This document shows positions 58,701 to 64,000 of a stretch of DNA of 64,000 nucleotides, in pieces (positions within the stretch are counted from its first letter, which is position 1; each line of letters opens with the position of its first letter). The notes beneath the pieces are model-generated. The model was given only the letters and a program-made list of their open reading frames with translations. It was not told the DNA's origin and made no database searches. The translations under genes were made by a program, and so were the position numbers. The stretch is from Panopea generosa (taxonomy: Eukaryota > Mollusca > Bivalvia > Adapedonta > Hiatellidae): assembly GCA_029582155.1 (NCBI GenBank), contig CM055897.1:8272007-8336006 (forward strand). The letters are read 5' to 3'.

Positions 58701-59371
58701 ATACTGGTCATACCTATTACTGCGTGACTAAAACTTAGTCAACGGCATCAATAATAAACAGTAAGTGTGCTGAGTAATAAACAGTTGCCAGTACAAAATG
58801 TAAACAAATATAGACACTAACAGAAGATGGAGCTTTGTGCATGTCTGGGATATTGTTATCATACGGGCATTCGCGGTAATAGGTATATCCGGTATTAGGT
58901 AAACAAGAGATACTCTACCTCCCTCTTCTTCTATCTATAGCAGGGTGATTTTGACTGAGCATTTGGAATAAAGAACAAGAAAAAACACTTCAGTGAATTA
59001 TTTACGACTCTTCTTACACAGGGAGCTGACAGTCTTCAAATTCCTCTGAAAGATAGCATACTTTCACACCATATCCCCTGGAAATAATTAAAAATTAAAA
59101 CCCGGACATGACAACCCAGGGCTTCAAAACAGTGAACCTCGTGTGACAAACACTTGACCACTATATTTCAATGATTTCAGATTCAGAAAAGAACCTTATT
59201 TCTTTGTTTATCAAAACAAACCTTCTTTAAATTATTTATTTCTTGATTTTTATCTTCAATTTCTTTCTTCAATTGCGCAAGTTCAGCAGCATGAGTTTCC
59301 ATCTTCGTCTGTTTCGCAGAACGCTCATTAACATTTTTTACCATGAAGCTTTTATCAACGCAGATCGACAA
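31523..59371 (-). CDS. MOCS3/UBA4: adenylyltransferase and sulfurtransferase, 12 exons
   Basis: Cytosolic E1-like enzyme. It adenylates the C-terminal glycine of ubiquitin-like sulfur carriers (MOCS2A for molybdopterin, URM1 for tRNA 2-thiolation), and its rhodanese domain supplies the sulfur. Exons: 59222-59371, 57810-57954, 56956-57048, 55856-55976, 54750-54824, 53237-53354, 45364-45472, 43111-43173, 42700-42863, 39875-39922, 33203-33302, 31523-31782. Phases agree at every junction, giving 481 aa (the vertebrate protein is about 460). Motifs in order: N-terminal coiled coil; [13 protein letters not shown]; nucleotide-binding [29 protein letters not shown]; zinc CYRC; TNCSDGG; second zinc pair CPVCG; rhodanese LVDVR; catalytic loop CRRGNDS; C-terminal GGLHAW ending DPDFPTY. 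All key residues look intact. Introns 5, 8 and 11 look U12-type. Intron 6 carries the splice-site array. Confidence 0.95.
31895..32490. mobile_element. Fold-back element, nested palindromes
   Basis: 'accatgttagtgtctgata' type ends recur in inverted orientation near 31925, 32035 and 32350. A second palindrome pairs 32160-32250 with 32400-32470 ('tgcctgataaacttgcattg', 'aacctatgtttatcagcag'). A related copy is at 55236-55600. Lies in MOCS3 intron 11. Confidence 0.7.
32832..33073. mobile_element. MITE, ~240 bp, copy 1
   Basis: The right end, reverse complemented, is CCTGGCCCCAGTTTTACT then 'catctcaagttgagattttc'. The left end is a diverged inverted copy ('gagttacactaaacatc', 'tgagattttcctca'). 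A second copy is at 44265. Lies in MOCS3 intron 11. Confidence 0.75.
33203..33302 (-). CDS. MOCS3 exon 11 (rhodanese domain start)
   Basis: [20 protein letters not shown], then [12 protein letters not shown]. Acceptor ctgttgttttccag. Ends CATCA|gtatcctat, a U12-type donor. Confidence 0.92.
33294..33547 (-). repeat. Triplicated 3' splice-site region of MOCS3 exon 11
   Basis: The exon 11 acceptor context ('ttctggaaaacaacagag' on the plus strand) is repeated at about 33442 ('ttctgggaaacaacagag') and 33516 ('ttctggaaaacaacagag'). Each copy keeps the pyrimidine tract and CAG on the minus strand, so two decoy acceptors precede the real one. Confidence 0.75.
34885..35095 (+). mobile_element. SINE family 3
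   Basis: Head 'gcgcgtggtccagtggtaga' (A-box-like) and 'gttgtggtttcaatcttcc' (decayed B box). Body 'gcaaatgcttagtactggtt' and tail 'aaagtaaaataactaagttt'. Confidence 0.8.
35985..39165 (+). mobile_element. AACAAGA-hairpin element B with ~167-bp tandem core
   Basis: 5' end AACAAGAAATGTCACTGTTT with stem TGTCACT / AGTGTCA (one mismatch), then 'catgccccccaaa'. 3' end 'cactgtgataactatatgcc', 'accccaaa' and 'gcataaaa'. The core is about 13 units of ~167 bp, each with 'gtgaccttgacctttgaggt', 'gatcatttgtagcaagtat' and 'catgacaaagttacaggcc'. Interrupted by element C. Confidence 0.75.
37116..38164 (+). mobile_element. AACAAGA-hairpin element C with ~166-bp tandem core
   Basis: 5' end AACAAGAGTTGTCAGAAGAC with perfect stem GTTGTC-AGAA-GACAAC, then 'aaagctcgccgatggg'. 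3' end 'ggggtcatgacaacagctct' then 'tatgagctaaaa'. The core has five units of ~166 bp with 'ccataactgtgccaaaatgc', 'aacccagagttatggttctt' and 'gatgatggtgaacacacatg'. It sits within one unit of element B's array. Confidence 0.82.
39590..39765 (-). mobile_element. SINE family 3, minus strand
   Basis: The minus strand reads a B-box-like GGTTCGATCCTCCACCAC, then 'tgtccttgagcaagatatgc' and 'ttagtacttattctac', as in the copy at 34885. Confidence 0.7.
39875..39922 (-). CDS. MOCS3 micro-exon 10 (linker)
   Basis: 48 bp, phase 0 at both ends, between ttgttattttcag and AAAG|gtgagtct. Encodes [16 protein letters not shown], the linker joining the adenylation domain to the rhodanese domain. Too short to stand out as an open frame. 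It was found because the neighbouring exons left this part of the protein missing. Confidence 0.82.
40478..40710 (+). mobile_element. SINE family 2
   Basis: Head 'ctgagtggtctaaggcgccg' and 'cataggtttgagtcatgc'; body 'gaaagtttccagttacttgc'; tail 'gaatatgccatatataaaat' then 'gtgttgaaa'. Confidence 0.8.
41335..41822. repeat. 39-bp tandem repeat, ~12.5 copies
   Basis: Unit 'atactcaatgacaatgttgc' + 'tttaaaaataatagcagaa', sometimes 38 bp. On the minus strand it reads as a 13-residue periodic frame ([13 protein letters not shown]). The frame is broken by the 38-bp units and has no splice support. MOCS3 intron 9. Confidence 0.95.
41823..42065 (-). mobile_element. tRNA-derived element, family 4 related
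   Basis: 41823-41945 matches the flank at 17815-17950. 41985-42065, minus strand, is tRNA-like: GGGGCAATAGTGTAGTGGCT and GCGGGTTTGATCCC. MOCS3 intron 9. Confidence 0.65.
42385..42590 (-). mobile_element. SINE family 2, minus strand
   Basis: The minus strand carries 'gccaagttgtctaagacacg' (head) with a decayed B box, then 'gttgcctgctgaaggacagt' and the family 2 tail. MOCS3 intron 9. Confidence 0.65.
42700..42863 (-). CDS. MOCS3 exon 9 (second zinc pair)
   Basis: [20 protein letters not shown] through [11 protein letters not shown], giving the second Cys-x2-Cys, then [15 protein letters not shown]. Acceptor ctacaatag lies just after a perfect U12 branch motif. Donor AAG|gtgagttg. Confidence 0.94.
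42864..43110 (-). other. MOCS3 intron 8, U12-type (best example)
   Basis: 247 bp. Donor gtatccttttat matches the U12 5' splice site consensus exactly over GTATCCTT. Branch ATCCTTAAC (42873-42881) is a perfect TCCTTAAC, and its adenosine is about 10 nt from the 3' splice site (ctacaatag|CG). No polypyrimidine tract. Phase 1. Confidence 0.95.
43111..43173 (-). CDS. MOCS3 exon 8
   Basis: Reads [20 protein letters not shown] between a normal acceptor (ctattacag) and the U12-type donor GGACA|gtatcctttt. A U2-like gtaagtga 12 bases downstream is also phase-compatible but would add four residues absent from the family and would mismatch the U12-type branch site of this intron. Confidence 0.88.
43320..43550 (-). 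mobile_element. SINE family 2, minus strand
   Basis: The minus strand reads 'gtgaccgagctgtctagggt', CATAGGTTCGAGTTCTGCTC (B box), then the family 2 body and tail. MOCS3 intron 7. Confidence 0.75.
44010..44150 (-). mobile_element. SINE family 3, partial
   Basis: The minus strand carries 'gtgtccttgggcaagacact', 'tctgcataatttttatgatt' and 'tctggttctatccagtaaga', the family 3 body without a clear head. Confidence 0.55.
44265..44480. mobile_element. MITE, copy 2
   Basis: Left terminus CCTGGCCCCAGTTTCACTTA then 'catctcaagttgagattttc'. The right end is 'gtaactgaaatttttgactt' then 'catcctcatcttgagatg'. Same family as 32832-33073. MOCS3 intron 7. Confidence 0.7.
44636..44930 (+). mobile_element. SINE family 1
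   Basis: Head 'ggttagattagtcggtagca' and decayed B box 'gtttgaatctctgtccag'. Body 'tatccgtgataattgatata'. Tail 'caatcaatcagtcaataaat'. MOCS3 intron 7. Confidence 0.8.
45364..45472 (-). CDS. MOCS3 exon 7 (first zinc pair and cysteine loop)
   Basis: [20 protein letters not shown] continues to [18 protein letters not shown] supplies two zinc ligands, and TNCSDGG is the conserved cysteine loop. Phase 0 at the start; donor GTCA|gtaagtca. Its first ~33 bases are the founder or sister sequence of the 65-bp array that abuts it. Confidence 0.95.
45438..50088 (-). repeat. 65-bp array made of the MOCS3 exon 7 splice acceptor and exon start, ~71 copies
   Basis: On the minus strand each unit reads intron-like 'ttgtataactactgtacatt' + 'acag', then exon-like CTGACCATATATAACCACAA and TGATGGCCCCTGTT, then 'ttgtcac' before the next unit. 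The last unit, in transcript direction, merges into exon 7, where the same bases encode [11 protein letters not shown]. Units vary between an NHNDG and an NHNSG form, as does the exon. Copies at about 49560-50040 are nearly identical; those nearer the exon are more diverged. The array fills ~4.6 kb of the 7.8 kb intron 6. Confidence 0.95.
50238..50522 (+). mobile_element. Small element D, related to element B
   Basis: 5' 'aactagaaatgtgtccatag' + 'gacatggatgc', with perfect stem TGTCC-ATA-GGACA. 3' 'gctaaatgccccttcactat', then 'gaatggcggggcata'. No tandem core. Confidence 0.55.
50925..52935 (+). mobile_element. AACAAGA-hairpin element E with ~320-bp tandem core
   Basis: 5' AACAAGAGGCCCAAGAGGGC, perfect stem AGGCCC-AAGA-GGGCCT. 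3' 'atggcctttggccagtagag' + 'ctaaa'. The core is four to five units of ~320 bp marked by 'aaagtcaccttacagggcc', 'ccccttgatttgt' and 'tatgaacaaatctgactgac'. Lies in MOCS3 intron 6 just upstream of the 65-bp array. Confidence 0.78.
53237..53354 (-). CDS. MOCS3 exon 6
   Basis: [20 protein letters not shown], with the DATDN motif of E1-like enzymes, through SALRFEGQ. Donor GGGCAG|gtatgttg. Confidence 0.95.
53575..54305. repeat. 32-bp minisatellite, ~23 copies
   Basis: Unit 'aattggaaatatatttataa' + 'cctgtacatttt', nearly uniform, with C/T variation in 'aa(c/t)ctgtac'. Inside U12-type intron 5. Confidence 0.97.
54305..54645 (+). mobile_element. SINE family 2 with triplicated tail
   Basis: Head 'gccaagtggtctaagatgcc' and 'gtaagttcaagcctcac'. 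The 3' block 'ttctgaggtcttcctccacc' + 'aaaatacattggacatgcc' is repeated three times in tandem (~60 bp each). Inserted at the edge of the 32-bp minisatellite. Confidence 0.82.
54750..54824 (-). CDS. MOCS3 exon 5
   Basis: Only 75 bp. [20 protein letters not shown] follows acceptor ttttttccag. Supported by MOCS3-like sequence and by phase (1 nt, 24 codons, 2 nt). Ends AACAA|gtatcct, a U12-type donor. Confidence 0.92.
55236..55600. mobile_element. Fold-back element, copy 2
   Basis: Related to 31895-32490: 'aacatacgtttatcacatca', 'ttgcaagtttatcaggcaca', and the inverted pair 'accatgttaatgtctaatat' / 'atatcagacactaacatggt'. A family 2 SINE tail fragment precedes it at 55150-55235. MOCS3 intron 4. 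Confidence 0.7.
55690..55803 (-). mobile_element. SINE family 1, 3' fragment
   Basis: The minus strand carries only the body-to-tail part ('gggtgagctcgggtactgat', 'ttagattagttgattgtctg', 'ttagcccttgatggtataaa'). The head is missing. Confidence 0.65.
55856..55976 (-). CDS. MOCS3 exon 4
   Basis: [20 protein letters not shown], with the acidic residue that caps the ribose and the conserved N/R/Q of the adenylation site, then [13 protein letters not shown]. Donor ACAGA|gtaagtaa. Confidence 0.95.
56956..57048 (-). CDS. MOCS3 exon 3 (nucleotide-binding loop)
   Basis: Encodes [16 protein letters not shown], the Rossmann-type GxGGLG loop that binds ATP, then YLAAAGIG. Donor ATTG|gtaagaat. Confidence 0.95.
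57535..57755 (+). mobile_element. SINE family 2
   Basis: Head 'cctccgtggcagagtggtct' + 'aaggcacc', with B box GTAGGTTCAAGTCACAC. Body 'gagaaagtttgctagttacg'. Tail 'gaatatgccatatgtgatct' then 'aaaatgtgttgaaaa'. MOCS3 intron 2. Confidence 0.82.
57810..57954 (-). CDS. MOCS3 exon 2
   Basis: Acceptor tttttcatcttcag, donor AAAG|gtaagtgt. Contains the family signature [18 protein letters not shown] that opens the adenylation domain. Confidence 0.93.
57955..59221 (-). other. MOCS3 intron 1, nothing else recognised
   Basis: 1267 bp between AAG|gtttgttttg and catcttcag|AAA. No exon or clear repeat seen inside. Confidence 0.6.
59222..59371 (-). CDS. MOCS3 exon 1
   Basis: 50 codons from ATG to AAG|gtttgttttg. 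Encodes a charged, heptad-like segment ([20 protein letters not shown]) matching the coiled-coil N-terminus of MOCS3 proteins. In-frame ATGs at codons 10 and 24 are alternative starts; the first is taken because the phase-0 donor fits and no earlier ATG is needed. Confidence 0.8.
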
Positions 59372-59471
59372 GAATAAATCTTCTTTTCTAAAGAGTATTT
59401 CTATTTACTTCATTCACGTGTTTCCTGTTTACAGCAGACGACTTGTAATTGCTGGTATTGTTTTTACCAAA
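59372..59471. promoter_or_regulatory. Shared head-to-head intergenic region, MOCS3 / H3 variant
   Basis: Only 100 bp separate the two start codons, so this stretch and the neighbouring 5' ends must hold, or overlap, both promoters. It has a palindromic CACGTG E-box at 59415-59420 and no TATA box. The gene pair probably shares a bidirectional promoter. Confidence 0.6.
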
Positions 59472-59804
59472 ATGGCTCGTACAAAACAAATTCAAAAGCA
59501 TTCAGTGCCCCGACCTGGATGTGCGTATATTAGACATATTCTTGCAACAAAAAGAGCACAGCACAAAGTCAAAGTAGAAAAGGCTAGAAAACGGTATAAT
59601 AAAAAGGAAGTGACGGGTGGAATTAAAAAAGCCAAGCTATGGCTGCCAGGGACTAAAGCTTTAAGTGAAATAAGGAAATTCCAGCGATCGACGGACCTCA
59701 TTTTAAAAAAGATACCATTCCAGAGACTTATTAAGGAAATTGTTTGTGAAATATTCCAAGATAAAGGTTATAGATTTCAATCCGCTGCGCTGGGTGCAAT
59801 ACAG
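59472..59804 (+). CDS. H3 variant exon 1
   Basis: 111 codons: N-terminal tail, alpha-N, alpha-1, loop 1 and part of alpha-2. Ends at GCAATACAG|gtttgt, the H3 ALQ position. Confidence 0.88.
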
Positions 59805-60445
59805 GTTTGTTTAAAAATGAGTTCTGCATCTAAATTAGTCGATTCTAAGTTTGTGGATAATCGGACAATTTAATCATTGAACGGTTATAGGTAATGCGGG
59901 TAATTACATTATTCTTATACTATTTATTGGGAATCTATACCTGCCTTTAATTACCTGTATCGAGGAGACAAAGTGGAAAATATCTTTACAACAGTTCTCA
60001 AATAAACACAAATGAACTGAACACTGAAGTAGTGTCCCGAGTACAATGGGACAATAGAAACACACGCAAACATTGTCACATATAAATGCCAATTTATCCA
60101 CACATATACGTTTCTTACCTCAGGAAGATTTTGAGCGTGATTTAGTGTAAGAACAGATTTGACAATCAATTTAAAATAAATCAGTTAAAACAATAGATCT
60201 ATAAATTCATTCTTTTATTACAATATTTTACTGTCTTAATCATTCAATAACATACTTTCTCACCAACTGTATTTTCATTGTGTTTGTTACTATAGGGGGC
60301 AGCTGAAAGCTATTTGGTGTCTCTGTTCGATGATACCAATTTGTGCGCCATACACGCAAGGAGGGTTACCATAACAACCAAGGACATGCAGCTTGCCAGG
60401 CGCATCCGAGGTGACTCCATGTCCACATATAAAGACTTGTCATAA
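59472..60445 (+). CDS. Divergent histone H3 variant (CENP-A-like candidate), 2 exons
   Basis: Exons 59472-59804 and 60296-60445 join in phase 0 (CAG|gtttgttt ... tactatag|GGG) to give 160 aa; canonical H3 has 136. Residues 1-6 are MARTKQ as in H3, then the tail diverges: the K9 position is histidine, S10 is kept, and about 20 lysine-rich residues are inserted before VTGGIKKAK. The histone fold follows: [71 protein letters not shown], then a novel tail SMSTYKDLS. The stretch between the conserved EI and RFQ is ten residues, against eight in H3 and ten in human CENP-A. The H3 K56 position is arginine. No histone stem-loop follows the stop, consistent with a polyadenylated variant. A centromeric role is inference. 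The Kozak context aaaATGG supports this start over an in-frame ATG at 59343. Confidence 0.88.
60296..60445 (+). CDS. H3 variant exon 2
   Basis: 49 codons plus TAA: the rest of alpha-2, loop 2 and alpha-3, with near-canonical [14 protein letters not shown] and QLARRIRG. This half is much closer to ordinary H3 than exon 1. Confidence 0.9.
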   Translation, partial: GAAESYLVSLFDDTNLCAIHARRVTITTKDMQLARRIRGDSMSTYKDLS

Positions 60446-60721
60446 CGGTTATTGTTTGTAGAGCAGCTTTGTAGTTTAAGAGAGATGGTTTCAAAGGTTG
60501 ATTTGAACAGTTTATGTTCAGGTGTTCCTTAAGCCCAATATACCTTCATAATTCACAATTTGAGTGAATGAATACTCTGTTTTATGAAACCTCAAGTCTG
60601 ACATGTGAGGCCGTTCTTAGAAAAAAATGTTTGCCGTGCTCCTACCAACTCACATGAAAATACTGGATGGGAGCACAACAAACGCACATTTTTAAGGATG
60701 GCCTGAGTTAAATCTGTGATA

Positions 60722-60727
60722 AATAAA
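60722..60727 (+). terminator. Candidate poly(A) signal for the H3 variant
   Basis: AATAAA about 280 bp past the stop codon, just before a mobile element. Tentative. Confidence 0.3.
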
Positions 60728-60736
60728 TTGTAATAG

Positions 60737-60995
60737 ATTTTAGCACTCCCGGGCAAAGCTTGTCGGTGAGCTATTTTTATCACCCTGTATCCGTCGCCCA
60801 TGCTTACGTACACTGCGATGTCCGTCCGTAAACGTGTAAGTTGTGTGTATTCTAGCGCATTCATTATCATTATCATTACACCAAACATATATACAATGTT
60901 GTATAACCATAATATCTGTTAACAGCCATTGAATCGTCAAAAATAGTCTCTTATAAAACAGGTGAGCGATTCAGGGCCCTCGTGGCCATCTTGTT
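60737..60995 (-). mobile_element. AACAAGA-hairpin element F, short
   Basis: On the minus strand, 5' AACAAGATGGCCACGAGGGC, with stem GGCC-(ACGAG)-GGCC, then 'cctgaatcgctcacctg'. 3' 'aaaaatagctcaccgacaag' and 'gggagtgctaaaa'. No tandem core. Confidence 0.7.
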
Positions 60996-62154
60996 AAATT
61001 GACGATGACTTCATTATTTGTATAATATATATAGAAATAAACTTAAAGAGTTTATGTAATTATAATTTTTGTGCTTACAATTCATCTATACATCAACTCT
61101 ATTTAATAATCCAAAGGATTGTAACAATAGAAAGTATACGTTCGGCCCTGACCAGTATTAAGCAATATAAACATGTTACATTCGTGTTGATTTGTACTGT
61201 CATATTTATTTCACACAACTGACGTGTTGCATTTTGGAACATCAACTTGTCTTCGTTCAGTAACAACAAACGTGTACACCTTTGGCTAACAATATCTAAA
61301 CGATGATGATTAAATACAGTAATGGCATTAACGTGAAGCCACGGACTTGGTAGGAGTAGATACATGATTTGCGTTCATTACTGTTTCCGTTTATTAATAC
61401 TGTTAGGTGTCCGCTCTTTTGAACATTGTCCAGAACTTCTTTCATTTCATTATCATGAGTATGTAGAGTATTTACTGTATCTGTTAACGCTCATGGGCGG
61501 TAACTGAATGAAAACTAAACATAAAAACGGACTATCTTGTTGCATTTCTTTAACTTGCCGTTTCAAATATAGTCAAATTAAAGCTAACGGGGTGTTTGTG
61601 TAAATAAACGGGCGAAAACTATATAATTATTATGTTCAAAATATATTGAATTAAATTCTGTTCAATAACCAATAAACGAAAACGTTCTGCAGTTATGTTT
61701 GAATGTCAATATGTATTTGTCCCCGATGATATATATAAATGTCTTAAATGGTATCATGTTTTCAATAAACTTGATAAATAACATGTTAGACTTTTATATA
61801 CTGAATATCGAATCAGTACATCAGTTGGTCGGTCAGACATTGATCAAGCATTGTACTTTTGTAAGAAAAAGTTAACCAAATGTGAAATTAATATGTTAAC
61901 TTCGAGATAAAAAGCATTTATCAGTACATTTAGTATTCAAACTATATACTGCAGCACATTTTGATCCGTTTTAATAAGTTTACACACATGAGATACGATA
62001 TGATAACAACAGTTTTCAAGATATTTTCTGTGATTAGTAGTTTATCAGTACAATAAAGTCCACAATGTACGAAGGTAACTGAGCACGATCATGGTAGATA
62101 ATTCAGCGTAAACTGTGAAAAAAGTTTTTTTTATATAAGGATACTTTTTCATGC
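60996..62154. other. No gene recognised
   Basis: AT-rich downstream DNA with short open frames of no recognisable content. Confidence 0.35.
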
Positions 62155-62164
62155 TTGTTTGAAT

Positions 62165-62302
62165 GTTTAATTATTATTATTATTACTAACTATTATTATT
62201 ACTATTTTTTATTATTATTCTCATTATTATTATTATTATTACTTTTTATTATTATTATTATTTTTTTTTTATTATTATTATTGTTATTTATTACTATTGT
62301 TA
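62165..62302. repeat. (ATT)n microsatellite, imperfect
   Basis: ATT/TTA run with scattered C and extra T. Confidence 0.95.
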
Positions 62303-62434
62303 GAAATACCACTCATCTCTGGTTCTGTCCAGCAAACACATGGAACTCGATGGAGATCTGATCTTACTTTGTAATATTCTTGAATTGATCCATGGATATT
62401 TGTATGCGATTTAGATTTCATATCATTCAATTTG

Positions 62435-62690
62435 AATGCCGAACCCAGTGGCACGTCTGACTATCAACCATGAGACCGTTAGTTCGAATCCCCGCCCGGC
62501 CTCAGTGATTAATATACGACATTGCATTGCGTCTTATTATACTTCTTCTCTCACCGCTTATTCACGGGGGAAAGTTGACAGTAAATTACGGAGATATGTG
62601 TGCTCGAGAACCGGTTAACATTCCGGGATCCCAGAGCAAAGTTAAGTTTACTGATCGTCTATTAGCCCTTGATGGCATGACATTTTTGTT
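62435..62690 (+). mobile_element. SINE family 1
   Basis: 5'-truncated tRNA-like start 'cagtggcacgtctgactatc', B box TTAGTTCGAATCCCCGCC, body 'ggaaagttgacagtaaatta', 'gctcgagaaccggttaac'; ends at 'ttagcccttgatggcatga'. Confidence 0.85.
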
Positions 62691-64000
62691 GGCACTTACC
62701 TTTCTCTTCTCGTGCATTTTATTGTTTCTTTTTTTATTCGATGTAAACCTATTATTTTAAGTTCATTTTTTAAATGAATACGTTTATCTTGGCAATAACG
62801 CTGAAAAACAAACTTGTTGTTTTTATCTTGTTTGTTCGTCTTTTAAAGTTTTAGTTTACACTTTCGTCAGTGTTGAACTTTTCTTCCTGAAAAGTGAGTA
62901 TGGGGTTTGATTTCGTCCTGTAATGAAAAATAAACATAGCTGCGAGCTTTACTTCTACATTTTTAACTTTTATTAAGTATAAACACACACAACGATCTTG
63001 GCACATTTTTTACTCAATCCTATTGAGGGTTTCGTGACCTTTGTCTTTGTTAATCAGTATCATTTTTAAAATAAAATTCTGGTTTATATAAATGGTTGTC
63101 CTTTCAGTCAGTACTATGTTGGTTAGTAATATGATTCATGTATCTTTTTAGTGCTACATCCCATTTTTATCGAAATGACACACGTTAAAATCAACTTTAC
63201 ACATTTGAACGTGTAACTATATGAAGATTTTAATCACAAGAAACTGCAATCGGAACCGCCATAATTAAGCAATTATTAACATTTTTATGAAAGTTATCCA
63301 GTTGTGCTGGTTTTGAAAAGATCAGTAAACATTCTTAAAAAGTACAAATTGATATTTATTTGGAATTGTATAAATCATACCGACAAAAACTTGTGGAAAT
63401 AAATTTTAGTGAACTTTTTTTGTCTTATATGAGCACAGAATATGATGCCTTGCAACCATTTACTAGAGTTATAGTCCTTTGTAACATAGGAAAACGAAAC
63501 TAAGAGTCTGTACCCATACTTGGGTTTTTCACATTTGCGTCATGTATACCACAGTCCCTTTCTTGCTATAGATTTTGGATAGCTATTTATAGTACATACT
63601 ATATAGCTATCCTTAAGCTATATATAAAGGGAGATAATTAAATTCACAACAACGGAATTTACGATTTTTGGAATCTTTTCAGATTCTCATTCACAATTCA
63701 TGATATATATATATATATATGGAGATAATTATTTGTGAATAACCAAGACATAAATGTACATACCAGACTACGGCGAGTGCACCTAGCTACAATGCAAACC
63801 ATAGATACAATATCAAGGCACTGTCAAACCAATAAATTTGATGTCGACCATGATTTATATACTATGGAATTACATGCAACACATCTGGACAGGGTGGACA
63901 AATTTACAGTCATGAATTGATAGCTTTATATGAGTAGGATCCAGTTAAGGATTCATGACTACTCACATGCTATATAAAGGACAGATTTATAAACCCGTTG
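62691..64000. other. No gene recognised
   Basis: AT-rich. Includes an (AT)n run at about 63702-63720 and a weak palindrome near 63580-63630. A 61-codon open frame at 63735-63920 has no recognisable domain. Confidence 0.35.

Noticed and set aside
59343-59471. 43-residue N-terminal extension of the H3 variant
   Set aside because: It is antisense to MOCS3 exon 1. The ATG at 59472 has better context and gives the H3-type MARTKQ start.

Overview
This is AT-rich, intron-rich, repeat-rich animal nuclear DNA. The split genes, tRNA-derived SINEs, arrays of ~165 bp units bearing the phrase 'gtgaccttgacctttga', and dense hairpin-ended elements point to a mollusc, most likely a bivalve. That assignment is inference from sequence style; no search was run.

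Three host genes can be read by joining exons on splice signals and reading frame. (1) 1970-7887, minus strand: a four-exon homeobox gene encoding 491 aa, with an unusual homeodomain split by an intron between homeodomain residues 46 and 47. (2) 31523-59371, minus strand: a twelve-exon, ~28 kb MOCS3/UBA4 gene (481 aa), the E1-like adenylyltransferase plus rhodanese sulfurtransferase that thiocarboxylates MOCS2A and URM1. (3) 59472-60445, plus strand: a two-exon, strongly diverged histone H3 variant (160 aa). Its loop 1 is two residues longer than in canonical H3, as in CENP-A. It lies head-to-head with MOCS3, only 100 bp between start codons.

Region by region: 1-965 is a 33-bp minisatellite. 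966-9650 holds the homeobox gene and its flanks. 9650-31500 is intergenic: SINEs, tandem repeats, inverted-repeat elements and a decayed mariner transposase interrupted by a 1.27 kb insertion. 31.5-59.4 kb is MOCS3, whose introns are swollen by nested mobile elements, SINEs, MITEs and minisatellites. 59.4-60.5 kb is the H3 variant; 60.5-64 kb is sparse flank.

The most striking observations are in MOCS3. Three of its eleven introns carry the full signature of U12-type (minor spliceosome) introns. The intron before the exon with the zinc-binding CYRC motif ends in a ~4.6 kb array of about 71 copies of a 65-bp unit. Each unit is a copy of that exon's own 3' splice site plus its first ~33 coding bases, so the true acceptor is preceded by dozens of near-identical decoys. 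The window also holds a family of elements that begin AACAAGA followed by a short hairpin whose stem sequence differs in each copy while its pairing is largely kept; several carry cores of ~165-bp (or ~320-bp) tandem units.
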